From contig CM043948.1 in NCBI GenBank assembly GCA_014529385.2, forward strand, positions 22,195,951 to 22,259,950: DNA of 64,000 nucleotides. Direction: 5' to 3'. Position 1 is the stretch's first letter. Each line of letters begins with the position of its first letter. The notes beneath the pieces are model-generated. The model searched no databases and had not been told where the DNA came from. It saw nothing but the letters and a program-made list of their open reading frames with translations. This document shows, piece after piece, positions 46,801 through 57,580 of this stretch. Source of the DNA: Adiantum capillus-veneris (taxonomy: Eukaryota; Streptophyta; Polypodiopsida; Polypodiales; Pteridaceae). The translations under genes and the position numbers were made by a program.

Positions 46801-47119
46801 AATCATCAGAGATAACCTAAGCTTCTACCCTCTACCAAGGATGCGAACGTGGAAGGCCCAGGAGCTACTACAAAGAAGCCAACCCACTTGGCTAAACTAT
46901 CCGAAGCTGCCAGGCTTGAAGGCAGGCGAGAGAATAAGTGTTCAATACATGGTGAAAACCCTAACGATCGGGCGAACCCTAACTGGCTCGCCTGACCTTT
47001 CTTGCATAATGATGAGGAAGATCTGTAAAACCCTTTTGGCAGTCTTCAAGACGTTCAAACCGGGTCTAGGTGACAGACAATATCTTCTTCTTTCAAGATA
47101 CTTACAGATGTGCATATGA
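43871..47119 (+). CDS. Large extra ORF of G3 (1082 aa, coiled coil, unknown)
   Basis: Starts at ATG 43871 and is open to 47119 although pol upstream is riddled with stops. Residues about 1-290 form an apparently globular domain (LPRELNEFVRSKMAEYLEKI, ILIIERVVAAALDLSNKGD, RMPPAAIATTFTWAMQ). It faintly recalls the 'putative plant transposon protein' regions found in Athila-type elements, but I cannot assign it. Residues 290-425 are charged; 425-500 are proline/serine then Glu/Gln-rich. About 575-815 is a long predicted coiled coil with heptad-like Glu/Lys/Leu spacing. About 860-1060 is a second possible domain (LQPFLPYPLLKYEAATINK). No signal peptide or membrane segment is seen. It sits between the palindrome array and the terminal PPT, the position of envelope-like or accessory ORFs. 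A captured host gene is an alternative. Confidence 0.75.
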   Translation: MAAAKSSAKKKRMTIKDYLEEVEPFVIPEGTLKPTSTWIQEDLLESNDLKIYQGVFKDTEGNVIELPMLPRELNEFVRSKMAEYLEKIDLHNFFEAMPAGIDIKRVWEFVTTIKEDGVARVTDLQGKPGTEILIIERVVAAALDLSNKGDSVTKRRDEVKVYTEKKGNYIFEDIANPKVAIMSQLYNQYFHMCTKWPQKYRMPPAAIATTFTWAMQKSKPKVINYAAYIHDNLVKMGNKNPTYIVPGELITKVIYGALHAKGRWPDPPSQNDWLRLKKDKEDEQPKAPRVATHLKRRLETVQEEKPELKKGKKESVQVPVKETKSQKAARLERLVESFRTERALKGDLNELWKLSLEAMSGSSRRVHKDKFDDYIKNFEILHATMENTPHIPFTEAEVEQVRRQLLEEQEGQERERKTKGDRDFKKKPTTPPSSPESSPESSPPPSPPLHSPPQTQEKEEQDKYEDQEESKQEQSQEQEQKEEAKPKSEQPEPNEARYNTFLDLLVVGHTKEEAATIAFDLASTVHKEQMQSLRLVELKEMATDTVDLHPPTNDWDVVMTKLTGLRAQSMASESEMATLKATEVQIKFEVDTLQKQSQRQIERETELQASLAKALQRFQEMERENQEAAQRLQGAEEEYRQLSKSLTDAERERDNLTLQLVEESKEVEAMRNAKEKAEIEQEASQDEVLELKDQLKVKDQTIQRLRASPARVRATSSTHTTTESQIYEEQMKELQKELTLEKKQRLMMAEGSVVMQTRMEEEQKEMQDELENIKRKLEEAEKINAELNDHLVNIREEAEAEKQTLQKQIDELRGHQVEEQAGTGPTTMEGIDLENVADPVDTPMQEEILVGPSQEPQDLTQEEEEKLCKAIEAEIRETAKEALEWEQRVFKSMTIQKIDASNLRREWLQPFLPYPLLKYEAATINKRIREEPIVPLYTADISQPEGAKLIVDSQLRWRKAWLTKYPHYLIHLVEAPKIIRDNLSFYPLPRMRTWKAQELLQRSQPTWLNYPKLPGLKAGERISVQYMVKTLTIGRTLTGSPDLSCIMMRKICKTLLAVFKTFKPGLGDRQYLLLSRYLQMCI

Positions 47120-47321
47120 TTTGTCTGGTCAGCTTTCCAAGGAGGTGATACATGCATTGTATCAAAGGATCATGTTTCTGCCATCCTATCACCTCCAGGC
47201 CTTTGAAGAAGCTTTCTACACTGGCTTCTTCACTATCAACACTGATATATTCGGCCCAACACTACTAGATTTACATGCAAGATACGAGTCGCTGCTCAAG
47301 ATGCGAAAAACCTTAAGATGA
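47070..47321 (+). pseudogene. Out-of-frame C-terminal extension of the G3 large ORF
   Basis: A second frame overlaps the end of the 1082-codon ORF and continues with protein-like sequence (YDLSGQLSKEVIHALYQR, FLPSYHLQAFEEAFYTGFF) to a stop at 47319-47321, close to the PPT. The larger protein probably once ended here, and a single frameshift near 47070-47100 now truncates it by about 75 residues. A short spliced join is an alternative, since TTTCAAG and TTACAG lie at the switch. Confidence 0.55.
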
Positions 47322-47359
47322 AGAAGCAGCTCAACAGCCATGTCGGGGACGACATGAGC

Positions 47360-47373
47360 AAGGAGGGGGGGAG
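47360..47373 (+). other. Terminal polypurine tract of G3
   Basis: AAGGAGGGGGGGAG directly precedes TGTTAGAAG; same form as the G2 tracts. Confidence 0.8.
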
Positions 47374-48301
47374 TGTTAGAAGCTGGACACACCCTACGGA
47401 AATTGACTGCTCGACAGATCATCATATTTTGTAATTATTCATTTATTGAGAAAACCTGACATTTCACCTTGTAAATATTGGGGCTTACAGAAGTTTCCAG
47501 ATTGTATCCCAGTTTTGACATTTAGATTGAGTATATGGTTAATTTGGAACTTTAGGGTTTGAGAATTGTAAGGTATTTAAACCACTTTTTGACCTTAATG
47601 AAAGACCTTTGTCATTTTTTAAAAAGTTTGAAGTCTGAGAGTGAGCGTACTGTGTACGAGAGAGAGTGTGAGCTTCATCTTGACGCTACGTGTGCGCCGG
47701 TGGTTGGAATCAAATGCGGAGAAGTGCAACGTGTTGCCCCCGATGAGAGCTACGCGCCGATACCTAAATTGCGCGCGTATGGTCCGGTTTTGCGAGTTTT
47801 ATCTACGAGCTTTATCTGGTGATTCGGTGAGCATACGTTGTCCGATTTTGCATTGCAGCATATCCACGCATTCACATTGAGTAGAGCTACACAGTGGGCA
47901 CTTTAGAATTCGAAAACGAAAACCTGAAAATTTCGGCCAGTCATCCTACGTGATTTTGCACCGGGTGTTTTGGGTTGGGGTTTTGGTTCATAGACCTTAG
48001 GGAGAGCGACCTATTGGTGTTAGTAGGGTCTCCTTCAAGTTCTATGGTGTTTCGAGATTGTTTGATGGGTGTTCGGCTCTAGAAAGCGTTGTAGGAAGTT
48101 TCCTCTTATGCACTCCTGAAGGCTATGACTTAGACATTGGGCAGAGACCTCTGTAGGAACTAGTTAGGAGTCGGTCGAATGTAGGTTGACACCCTATGCT
48201 TGCTTCCACGCACCTGTGGGTCGAGCTTCGTCCTTAGCTGACAAATCTTGTTAGGTGAGTTCTCGCTGTGCTAACGTCCGTCGCGGCGTATCCGTCCAAC
48301 A
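47374..48301 (+). mobile_element. Probable 3' LTR of G3
   Basis: Begins TGTTAGAAGC right after the PPT. It holds a TATTTAAA box near 47573-47580 and could end at CCGTCCAACA (48301), giving TG..CA ends with short inverted TGTT/AACA termini and about 928 bp. The start is well supported. The end is a guess, because no second copy is present and no target duplication can be tested. Confidence 0.5.
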
Positions 48302-48556
48302 TGTGAGACAAAACATTGAGGTACTACATGGAGGAGAGTCTCTTTTTGTACGCAAATTTTCCTTAACAATTTGAGAGTGCGATCATCATACCCTACAGTG
48401 CTCAGATTTTGATTACATCAAACTTGCTTTACCCACATTTTAGTCCATAACCTACATGCCTTTCTCTCCTAGCTGCCTCATGGATTCAACTTGTCAGTGG
48501 CCACCCTTATATCCATAGTCTACTTGGTCCCATAGGTCAATCTGAACTTTAAGGAT

Positions 48557-48640
<84 letters not shown>

Positions 48641-48933
48641 ACCTTTGAGGTTATTGTGATTGTTCCTATGATATTAAAAGTTATGCCCCCCTCTCCTTGT
48701 ATAAGTATGTGAGCATGCAAGACCTTGAGTTCAAGAATCAACGTTCATCGGCTAAAATTTTTAGGTCTCTTGTGATCTTCTTCTTCTTCTCTCTCTCTTC
48801 TAACTTGCTATGCAACATGATGACTTGTTGCCAATAATGTTTGGATTGGATGAGGTTTGCCTAAACTTAATACCTGAGAGTCGAGATTAGTCGATCTCAA
48901 GATTAACGGGTCTCAAACCACGTTAGTAGGAAG

Positions 48934-48974
<41 letters not shown>

Positions 48975-50480
48975 AGGCTGCATGTCTAGTTTGTAGTATT
49001 AAAATGAAGCATGTGAGAGGCAAAGAGCTTGGTCGCGTGTACCAGCGAGCCTGCTTTGTGCCCAGTCACGAGCCAGATTTTCTCTCTCTACCTAACTAAT
49101 TGTAGTAGTTAAGAGCCTCAAAACGGGCATAGCCTTTCAAATGGCTGATTTTTGAGGCCCTCTCGGTAAGTAGGAACCTGCTCAAGATTTGTCTCATCAC
49201 TCAATCAAATCAAGCATTTATCTTTGAAGCCACTGGTTTTCTTGACTTGCAAAAAAAGTTGGAATGCTATTTAGTCGTTCAAAGTGACGAGGCTCTAAAT
49301 GTAAGCAAAATGACATGGAGGCAGTCCTACAATGGAGGCACATGCATGGAGGCAGCCCTACAATAAGAGACCGGAGTCATCATTTCTAGGAGGAGGCAAA
49401 GGGCCCACATTAGGTATGCAACACCAAGGAGGATCCCAATGAGCAAAGGATTGCTAACTCCAAGACCAAGGCCAATACCCTCGACTGGCAATGATCATTC
49501 TCCAATGCAATCGCATCAATGTTATGGAAAAGTCATTTTTTCAAACATACAAAATTGCTTTCCTTTAATTTTTCAAGAGGAAATTTAGAAAATTGGTTTA
49601 TTTTGTAGGTTTTTACACTATTTTTCTCTATTTTGGGAGGGAATTTCTCCTTTTCCCCTTGCCCTCAACCGGCATTTTTTAAATTGAAAATGGCATGATA
49701 TTAAGCTGAGACACATTTTTCCTAAACATTGAATCGAAAACCTACCTTGTACGAATGTTGTTCTGAGCTCTGTAGCAGCAGGCTCTACCTGTCCACTTGC
49801 AAAAGCCCTTTTTTATTGCCTATGTCAGGAGTTAGAGATGTGAAAACTTGAGAAAGCTAAAAAGCATGGATAGTCATGTTGGAGCTCTCAACATTGTAGC
49901 ATCCGTTGATTGGCCAAAGAAAGACGAAAAAAGTGTGGAGACAGATGTGGGACTCTCTCTCTCTCTCTCTCTCTCGCTCGTGGTGTGAAGGACCGCAGCT
50001 AGGAAAAAATGGAGCTTGTCGATATCAAGGGTGACGGACAGGCAGCGGTAGAGGAGTAGGTGGCTCAGCAAGCGCTTGTGACAAGTGGGACATGTATTCG
50101 ATCGAGAGTCTTGGCATCCTGGCCAACAGAGGATTGAGGTTGTCTAAGGGTGTGGGGCTCGTGGCGGATCAGCTTTTGGCAGCCAAGGGTGTTGATAGAG
50201 GAGACTACATGAGGCTTGTGTTGCGGCAACATTTGAGAAGCTGTACATGAAGTAAGTGGTGCGTTGTGTTCATGATCGAGTTTGGGGGGGGGGGCATTCT
50301 CTATCAAGTACCAAGGCCAATCAATGGAACTCTCTCTCTCTTTCAAACAGAAATAGACACACACACTCCTCAACAAGACTGAATGGGATTGGCCCTCTCT
50401 CTCTCTCTGACTTGCAACACACACGGCAGTGCCGTAGAAAATGAAACCTGATCTCTCTCTTTCAGACTTGCGATGTGCCA

Positions 50481-50514
<34 letters not shown>

Positions 50515-51090
50515 CCCCACACACACACACACACACACACACACGTGTGCACATTCGAAGTGGACCAACTTATCGATGCATGGCATATCTCGCTGCTCGT
50601 TATTTATCCAAGTTACAAAGTAGAGCTACCCTTTACAAAAACAAAAGTAATCACCCTTCAAAACTGAAGGTTGGACTGAAACTCCATGGCCTTGCTAAAG
50701 AGTTTAAATAATAAGTTTCATGGCTTTGCTAAAGAGTTTAAATAATATAAATATATATATAGTACTAAGTGTTGTGACTTTTTGACAGAAGTATAAGTCA
50801 AAACTAAGTCTTTTGATTTTCTACCATCACACTACTTTTGCTACTTACCCTTCACTTTTACATTTCAAACCCTCTTCACTTTTACATTTCAAACCAAATT
50901 TTTCTTAAGTTCTTGAAATGAAAGAGAGAGTGACACATGGAGCCCTCTCCTTCCTTTCAAATTTTAAGCTCAATTTTATATAGTATAGATATAGATATAG
51001 ATTAGTGCCCCCACATGTTGGGGCAATCGTTTACATGGATTGCTTGATGTGATTAAGAGTATCCCCACGCGAAGGGGAGGTAATTGTTAT
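48302..51090. other. Intergenic, microsatellite-rich
   Basis: No gene seen. CT tracts at 48559-48636 and 48942-48967, a CT/C/AC compound tract at about 50482-50544, and short CT tracts at 49954-49976 and 50395-50408 give rise to spurious open frames on both strands. A short duplicated segment (AAGAGTTTAAATAATA) occurs at 50697 and 50733. Confidence 0.7.
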
Positions 51091-51092
51091 AA

Positions 51093-52632
51093 ATTACCCT
51101 CCCGAGTCCTGTGTGTTCTCTAAGGTGTAGTTAGATTTTGGGCATCTTACCTCCTTTCCTTCTCATGTGTGTAAGTGAGCAGATGTCCAATCAAAGGTCA
51201 CTTTTTTTTCTCTAACAGATTATAACCTCCTATGTGGGGTACCTAATGCTCACATATACACATACAAGGGAGTTGGGGGTTAACACAACCGCACCTCTTT
51301 GAGGTGCAATTAATTGAGAGAGAGGAGGGTAACCTCCAAAACAACTATCCCCTTTCGTACATGTATCCCCGGGTATCCACGAAAGAAAATAATCATAAAC
51401 GATCCATGAATTGATTGATTTGATTGGAGCACTCTCACGCACACGCAAACGTTTGTTTGTGTTTGTTTTATAACCTCCTGTGTGGGGTACCTAATGCTCA
51501 CATATACATATACAAGGGAGTTGGGGGTTAACACAGCCGCACCTCTTTGAGGTGCAATTAATTGAGAGAGAGGAGGGTAACCTCCAAAACAACTATCCCC
51601 TTTCGTACATGTATCCCCGGTTATCCACGAAAGGAAATAATCATAAACGATCCATGAATTGATTGATTTGATTGGAGCACTCTCACGCACACGCAAACGT
51701 TTGTTTGTGTTTGTTTTGTAACTGCATTTATTTTTAGGTGCAGTTAATAGAGGAGGGGGGAAATAATTCAAAACAGATAACAACAACCCAAACACACCCA
51801 CACACACACACACACACACACCTATAAATTACCCTCCCGAGTCCCGTGTGTCCTCTAAGGTGTAGTTAGATTTTGGGCATCTTACCTCCTCTCCTTGTCA
51901 TGTGTGTAAGTGAGCAGATGTCCAATCAAAGGTCATTTTTTTCTCTCTAACAAATTACAACCTCCTGTGTGGGGTACCTAATGCTCACATATACACATAC
52001 AAGGGAGGTGGGCCTCGTTAATAGGTGACACGGGGTTGATTCAAGGGATCAACGGCGAGCAACGGATCCACCGTCGATTCATTTCGAGGAAGCGCAAAAG
52101 GGAATGGTCCCCGTCCGTCACCGGGGTTCGACCTTGCAACCTGTCCCTTCACACTCCCACGCTCAATCCATCTCACCTAGCGCGCCACGTTGAAAGGTTT
52201 GCGAGGCCTGCGCTATATAAGTCTTGCCCCCCCCTGTTGCATTGATCCGACCGCCCAAAGCTCTCCGCCTCGCCGAAAATACGCCCCCGCCGTTGATCCC
52301 TCGAGTGACACCCCGTGTCACTTATAAACGAGAGGAGGTGGGGGTTAACGCAACCGCACCTCTTTGAGGTGCAATTAATTGAGAGAGAGGAGGGTAACCT
52401 CCAAAACAACTATCCCCTTTCGTACATGTATCCCCGTTATCCACGTAAGGAAATAATCATAAACGATCCATTAATTGATTGATTTGATTGAACCACTCTC
52501 ACGCACACGCAAACGTTTGTTTGTGTTTGTTTTGTAATTGCATTTATTTTTAGGTGCAGTTAATAAAGGAGAGAAGAAATAACTCAAATAAGATAACAAC
52601 CCAAAAAAACACACACACACACACACACACAC
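51093..52632. repeat. Composite repeat block (A-B-B-C / A-B-C)
   Basis: Unit A (about 130 bp, starting TATAAATTACCCTCCCGAGT) is at 51093-51220 and 51823-51955. Unit B (248 bp, TAACCTCC...GTTTGTTT) is at 51221-51468, 51469-51716 and 51956 onward. Unit C (TGCATTTATTTTTAGGTGCA and an AC tract) is at about 51724-51820 and 52538-52632. The block therefore arose by a segmental duplication of about 730 bp plus an extra tandem copy of B. The last B is split by the MITE at 52013-52333. Confidence 0.9.
52013..52333. mobile_element. Mutator-like MITE, 321 bp
   Basis: Terminal inverted repeats of about 24 bp (CTCGTTAATAGGTGACACGG against CTCGTTTATAAGTGACACGG, few mismatches) and a 9-bp direct duplication GGAGGTGGG at 52004-52012 and 52334-52342. 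The two other copies of the host repeat lack the insert, which confirms insertion. A 9-bp duplication points to the Mutator superfamily. No transposase is encoded. Confidence 0.88.
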
Positions 52633-52639
52633 AAAACAC

Positions 52640-52641
<2 letters not shown>

Positions 52642-52678
<37 letters not shown>
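52642..52678 (+). repeat. Poly(C) tract, 37 bases
   Basis: Follows an AC tract at the end of the composite repeat; the G-rich strand could form quadruplex-like structures. Confidence 0.9.
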
Positions 52679-52680
<2 letters not shown>

Positions 52681-54209
52681 AAACAAAAGAAAAAAAAAAA
52701 ACCCAAACCAGATAAAAAGTTTGGAGGTACCCTATAGTGCATATAACATAGTGATCTTTTTCACTATGTTATATGCTAGTGACCTTTTTCATGCCAATGG
52801 GAGCAATAGCATGTCTTCATTCAGTCATCTTATGGGCTAAATAAAGCCTAGCTAGAGAGAGGAAAAGAGACCTGTTCAAGATGATTACACCATCATTTTC
52901 ACCATGATTGTAGCGAATTAAGAGTAGCAAGGCAGCAATATGTTTGAGATGTACCACAAAATAATGGCTATCATGACAAAAGCTTATAAGTACCAAAATT
53001 TGATCATGATGATTTTATAAAGAAAGAACAAAATGGGCAATGGGCAATCTAGCATGGGACCTTGGGGCTGCTTGGGGCACTTTTTGAAGTTTGTGTGGGC
53101 ACGCACACACCCCCATCCCATAAAGGGTTCGAGCAATACGAAAGTTGAAAATTGTTAGGATCGGTTTAGGAGGATGGCTATCGGGGCCACATTTACCTTC
53201 AAGGTAAAACTCTAGTGCACAGTCGATTCGATCCTACCCCCCATTTGGGAAGCACTTGCCTTTATGAACATTTGCACGTGAAAAAAAAATATTGTGTTAC
53301 TCGTAGTTGGCTAAATGCTAATTCACATGATCAAGTTATTCGCAACTTCCCCATGACATGGCCTTGACTTGATCAACACTTGATGCCACATCATAGTGAC
53401 ACTCCTAAGGGTGGGTGGGTGCATATGAACGCGGCCCGCCGCACACACACAAAATTGGAGATCAAGTTTCAATATGAGGTAGGTTTTGTGTGTCTTCCTC
53501 ACACCAAGGGGAAGGGGGGAGAAATCATAGCCTACATTTAAAAGAAAAAAAAAACGGACCGAGCATTTTCGTTTGGAGTGATACAAGAGGACATTCGTGA
53601 ATGCTAACGGGTCACTTGATCGCCTTTCGAACCCATGACCCGAGTCATGGAGGACTAAGAGCGCCTTCTCATAAATCTGTTAAAGGCGCTTTTTCAAGAA
53701 AGACCTCCTAAAATTTGGATACGCTTTGGAAAGGTGCAGTGGTCCCATAGCCAAGCTTCATCCCGGTCCACTGAGTTATATCTTATTGGGAGTGTTCACT
53801 GTGCGCACATTACAATTTTCAAAATAGACCTGTAAACAGTGGAAAGACTTGTTATAGCCGGTCAAGTTGCGAGAGGTGGGTTCAGAGGGTGGTTCAACCT
53901 CTTTCGATCCAAACGACGAATTAAACGTGGGAGACCGTTTTGGCAAGCGTATGGGAGCTTCACTTTTTGCAAAAGACCTTCTCAGCGACGCCATTGGCAG
54001 GACTATGAGAAGGCACTCTAAATCTCAACCAACCAAGCTAGCTCCTTTGGGCATAGGCTACAAAATTTTGAAAACAAAAACTTTATGGATAGGAAAGCAC
54101 AAGTGGATAGAGAACTCAAAATGGATTGACTGTCCTTTTAAGCATGCCAGTAGCACCCTTTCCCTTCAGCTTGGGTCAAAATTCTTCTCTCTCCTCTCTG
54201 TCTGTTCCT

Positions 54210-54241
<32 letters not shown>

Positions 54242-54362
54242 CCCATGCAAACTTGCAATCGTGCTTTTCTCTATTGATTCTTGACCCCTCGGCTCGTCCT
54301 CCTCCTTCATGCCTCCAGCTGCACGCCTATAAACAAAACCTTATAATTTTCTGTTAGCCTGT

Positions 54363-54411
<49 letters not shown>

Positions 54412-54615
54412 GGGAGGCCTTGAGGCTTGAGGGTGGATACCTCTATTTCCGTCCTCCCATTCACTCACACACATCATCCCCCCGAAAAAAAATCACACGC
54501 GCACACGTACATTTGGATCGATATCTGGTGGTGGTGCTTCTTGCATGTCCCAAGATGGCTTTGTTTCGGACGCTCGAGGCTGCAGTTACATGATCTGAAG
54601 CGGAAGAGAAAGCTT
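52679..54615. other. Upstream intergenic region of the TPS gene
   Basis: No gene recognised. CT tracts at about 54214-54241 and CT/AC at 54369-54411 lie within 1 kb of the gene and could be part of its promoter. Confidence 0.5.
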
Positions 54616-54616
54616 C

Positions 54617-54624
54617 TATTTATA
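54617..54624 (+). promoter_or_regulatory. Possible TATA box of the TPS gene
   Basis: TATTTATA lies about 160 bp before the proposed leader-intron donor. This is the only good candidate in the interval, but no experimental start is known. Confidence 0.3.
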
Positions 54625-54785
54625 CGATTCTTTCAGTGGTTGGAACTCTCTTCAATCTTCATTTTCTGTAAAGGAGCGTCACCTGTGCAGAATTAAGATT
54701 GTCAACCATATCCGTTAACAGATTAGGGTTTTCAGCGCCTGCTTCCTGAAGAACGACTTTCAGATTCAGGACTCAATTTCATTAG

Positions 54786-54815
54786 GTGAGCCTTTTTAAT
54801 TGGTACTGATTCCCC

Positions 54816-54871
<56 letters not shown>

Positions 54872-54875
54872 CGTG

Positions 54876-54923
<48 letters not shown>

Positions 54924-55142
54924 GGCGCAAGATGCCCTCACAAAAGGGCTTGTGAAAAAAACTGATGTAGGGCTTCTAGCATGGCTAAGAAATCAGGCTC
55001 AGGCACTTGCATGTGGCAAGAGAAGATTATGCAGTGTTATACAGGATTACAAATTCACATGCACACACACCCGCTCTCATTCAAGATAGAGTTTTTCATT
55101 ATTTTACAAGTTCTGATTGTTGTATGTTTGATGGTCTTTCAG
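54786..55142 (+). other. Probable 5' leader intron of the TPS gene
   Basis: Donor TTAG|GTGAGC at 54785/54786 and acceptor GGTCTTTCAG| at 55142, eleven bases before the start codon. It contains a C15, a CT and a GC/AC microsatellite (54812-54918). Class II TPS genes commonly have a long leader with an intron close to the ATG, which supports this. The open frame that runs through the acceptor from 55007 would then be intronic. Confidence 0.6.
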
Positions 55143-55153
55143 CACAAAAAGCC

Positions 55154-57536
55154 ATGTCTTCCAGGTCGTACACAAATTTGCTTGATCTAACAGGGGACTA
55201 CAATCCCCCTGCCTTTTCAAAGGGGCCAAGGCGGCTGTCAAGGGTCATGACAGTCCCGGGTATATTGTCTGAGTTCCGCGACGATGATTACACTAATAGT
55301 GTTAATTCCGATGCTCCGTCTTCGATTTCACAAGACCGTTGCATTGTGGTGGGAAACTCATTGCCCATCAATGCCGAGTTGGCGCCTGATGGCAAGTCTT
55401 GGTTGTTCTCGAGAGATGAGGATTCACTTCTCTGGCAGCTTAAAGATGGGCTCCCAGATGATATGGAGGTGGTCTACATTGGTTTTCTTAAGTGTGAGAT
55501 CAAGCCGGCTCAACAAGATGAGGTAGCTGCACACTTGCTTGAGATGTTCAATTGTGTCCCCACTTTTGTTGCAGAGGATGTTCGAAGCAAGTTCTACCAT
55601 GGTTTTTGCAAGCAAACACTTTGGCCCCTCTTTCATTACATGCTTCCTCTTACACCAGATCATGGTGGTCGTTTTGATCGTCTGCTATGGCAAGCATATG
55701 TCTCTGTCAATAAGACCTTTGCAGCTAAGGTGATGGAGGTTATAGCTCCTGAGGATGACTATGTCTGGATTCATGACTACCATTTGATGCTTCTTCCTAC
55801 ACTTCTGCGCAAAAAATGCAATAAAGTGAAAATGGGGTTTTTCCTGCACAGCCCTTTTCCTTCATCAGAAATATACCGGACCCTTCCAGTCAGGGATGAG
55901 CTACTCCGTGCCCTTTTGAATGCAGATGTCATAGGGTTCCACACATTTGATTATGCTAGACATTTTCTTTCTTGTTGTAGTAGGATGTTGGGTCTTGAGT
56001 ATGAATCAAGGAGGGGCTACATAGGCTTGGAATATTATGGGCGTAATGTGACGATCAAAATCATGCCAGTTGGGATTCACATGAGCCAGCTACAGGCGGG
56101 GTTGAACCTTCCTGAAACCGAACAGAAGATAGATCAGTTGAATGAGCAGTTCAAAGGGAAGACTGTCTTACTTGGGCTTGATGACATGGATATTTTTAAA
56201 GGTATTGGTTTGAAGCTGCTTGCCTTGGAGCAACTTTTGAAAGAGCGTGCGGATTGGCAAGGCAAGGTGGTCATGGTACAAATCACTAATCCGGCTAGGG
56301 GAAGAGGCAGAGATGTGGAGGAAGTTCAGACAGAAGTCTATGCTATTGTTGAGAGAATCAACCAGCAGTTCGGGCGTGATGGTTACAACCCGATCATGCT
56401 TTTAGAAAGGCATGTGCCCTTTCATGAAAGGCTTGCATTTTATACTGTGGCAGAGTGTTGCATTGTAACAGCGGTTAGGGATGGGATGAACTTGATACCG
56501 TACGAGTACATAGTTAGCAGGCAGGGCTCTGAGAAGCTGGATGCACACTTTGCCTCTGTAGATGACCCTCCCAAAAAGAGTCTACTTGTTATCTCAGAGT
56601 TTATTGGATGCTCTCCTTCTCTCAGTGGAGCTATTCGGGTTAACCCTTGGAACATTGAAGCGGTAGCAGATGCATTACATATGGCCATTAGTATGCCTGA
56701 AGCTGAGAAGCATATGCGCCATGAAAAACATTTTAAGTATGTGAGTACACATGATGTCGCTTATTGGGCTCGTAGTTTCATGGGAGATCTAGAAAGAGCA
56801 TGCCAGGATCATTTAAAAAGGCGGTGTTGGGGCATTGGCTTTGGGTTGAATTTCCGAGTGGTGGCTTTGGATCCAACTTTTAGAAAGCTGTCACAGGAGC
56901 ACATTGTCTCTGCTTATAAGAGGACCAAGAGCCGAGTTATTTTACTGGACTATGATGGGACAGTGATGCCGCAGGGTTCAATCAATAAGACTCCCAGTTC
57001 AGAGGTCCTCTCTCTTTTGGATACACTATGCAGTGATCCAAGAAATGTTGTGTTCATCGTGAGTGGGCGAGGGCGGAAAGAACTTTCTGGGTGGTTCTCT
57101 CTGTGTAAGCAACTTGGTATTGCAGCGGAGCATGGCTACTATTTAAGGTGTGCGAAAAATAGATGAATTTCCATTCAGGATGTCAGATGGTTATTGGTGT
57201 CTGTACTTGTCCTTTTTGACAAATGCTAATTTGTGTAACAGATGGAGATGTGAAGAAGACTGGGAGACCTGTGTACCGGCTTTAGAGTTTGATTGGAAGC
57301 AAGTTGTTGAGCCTGTTATGAAGCTGTATACAGAGAGTACAGATGGCTCTTTTATTGAGGCCAAGGAGAGTGCCATTGTGTGGCATCATCAAGACGCAGA
57401 TCCTGATTTTGGCTCTTGGCAGGCTAAGGAGCTCTTGGATCACCTTGAGAGTGTCTTAGCAAATGAGCCAGTTGCTGTAAAAAGTGGTCAGCAGATTGTG
57501 GAGGTTAAGCCTCAGGTAAGTTTAATGCCCAAAACT

Positions 57537-57580
<44 letters not shown>

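Larger units (their letters stand above)
31900..48301 (+). mobile_element. Ty3/gypsy element 'G3', rearranged, left end uncertain
   Basis: Plus-strand order: leader with palindromes, gag, CCHC knuckles, protease, (reverse transcriptase and RNase H missing), doubled zinc module, integrase core, second protease-like domain, internal PPT-like tract, 285-bp repeat array with palindromes, 1082-codon ORF, terminal PPT and a probable 3' LTR. The shared palindromes in the leader and the 3' region tie the two halves together. I found neither a 5' LTR nor a PBS, so the left limit is nominal; it marks where recognisable leader begins. Confidence 0.7.

Noticed and set aside
43871-47119. Host coiled-coil gene rather than element ORF
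   Set aside because: Not fully excluded. The position between the G3 palindrome array and a PPT plus LTR start, with the single exon, favours an element ORF.
55007-55153. N-terminal extension of the TPS frame
   Set aside because: The open frame upstream of MSSRSYTN is not TPS-like, begins without an ATG and crosses a good 3' splice site at 55142; it is most likely intronic.
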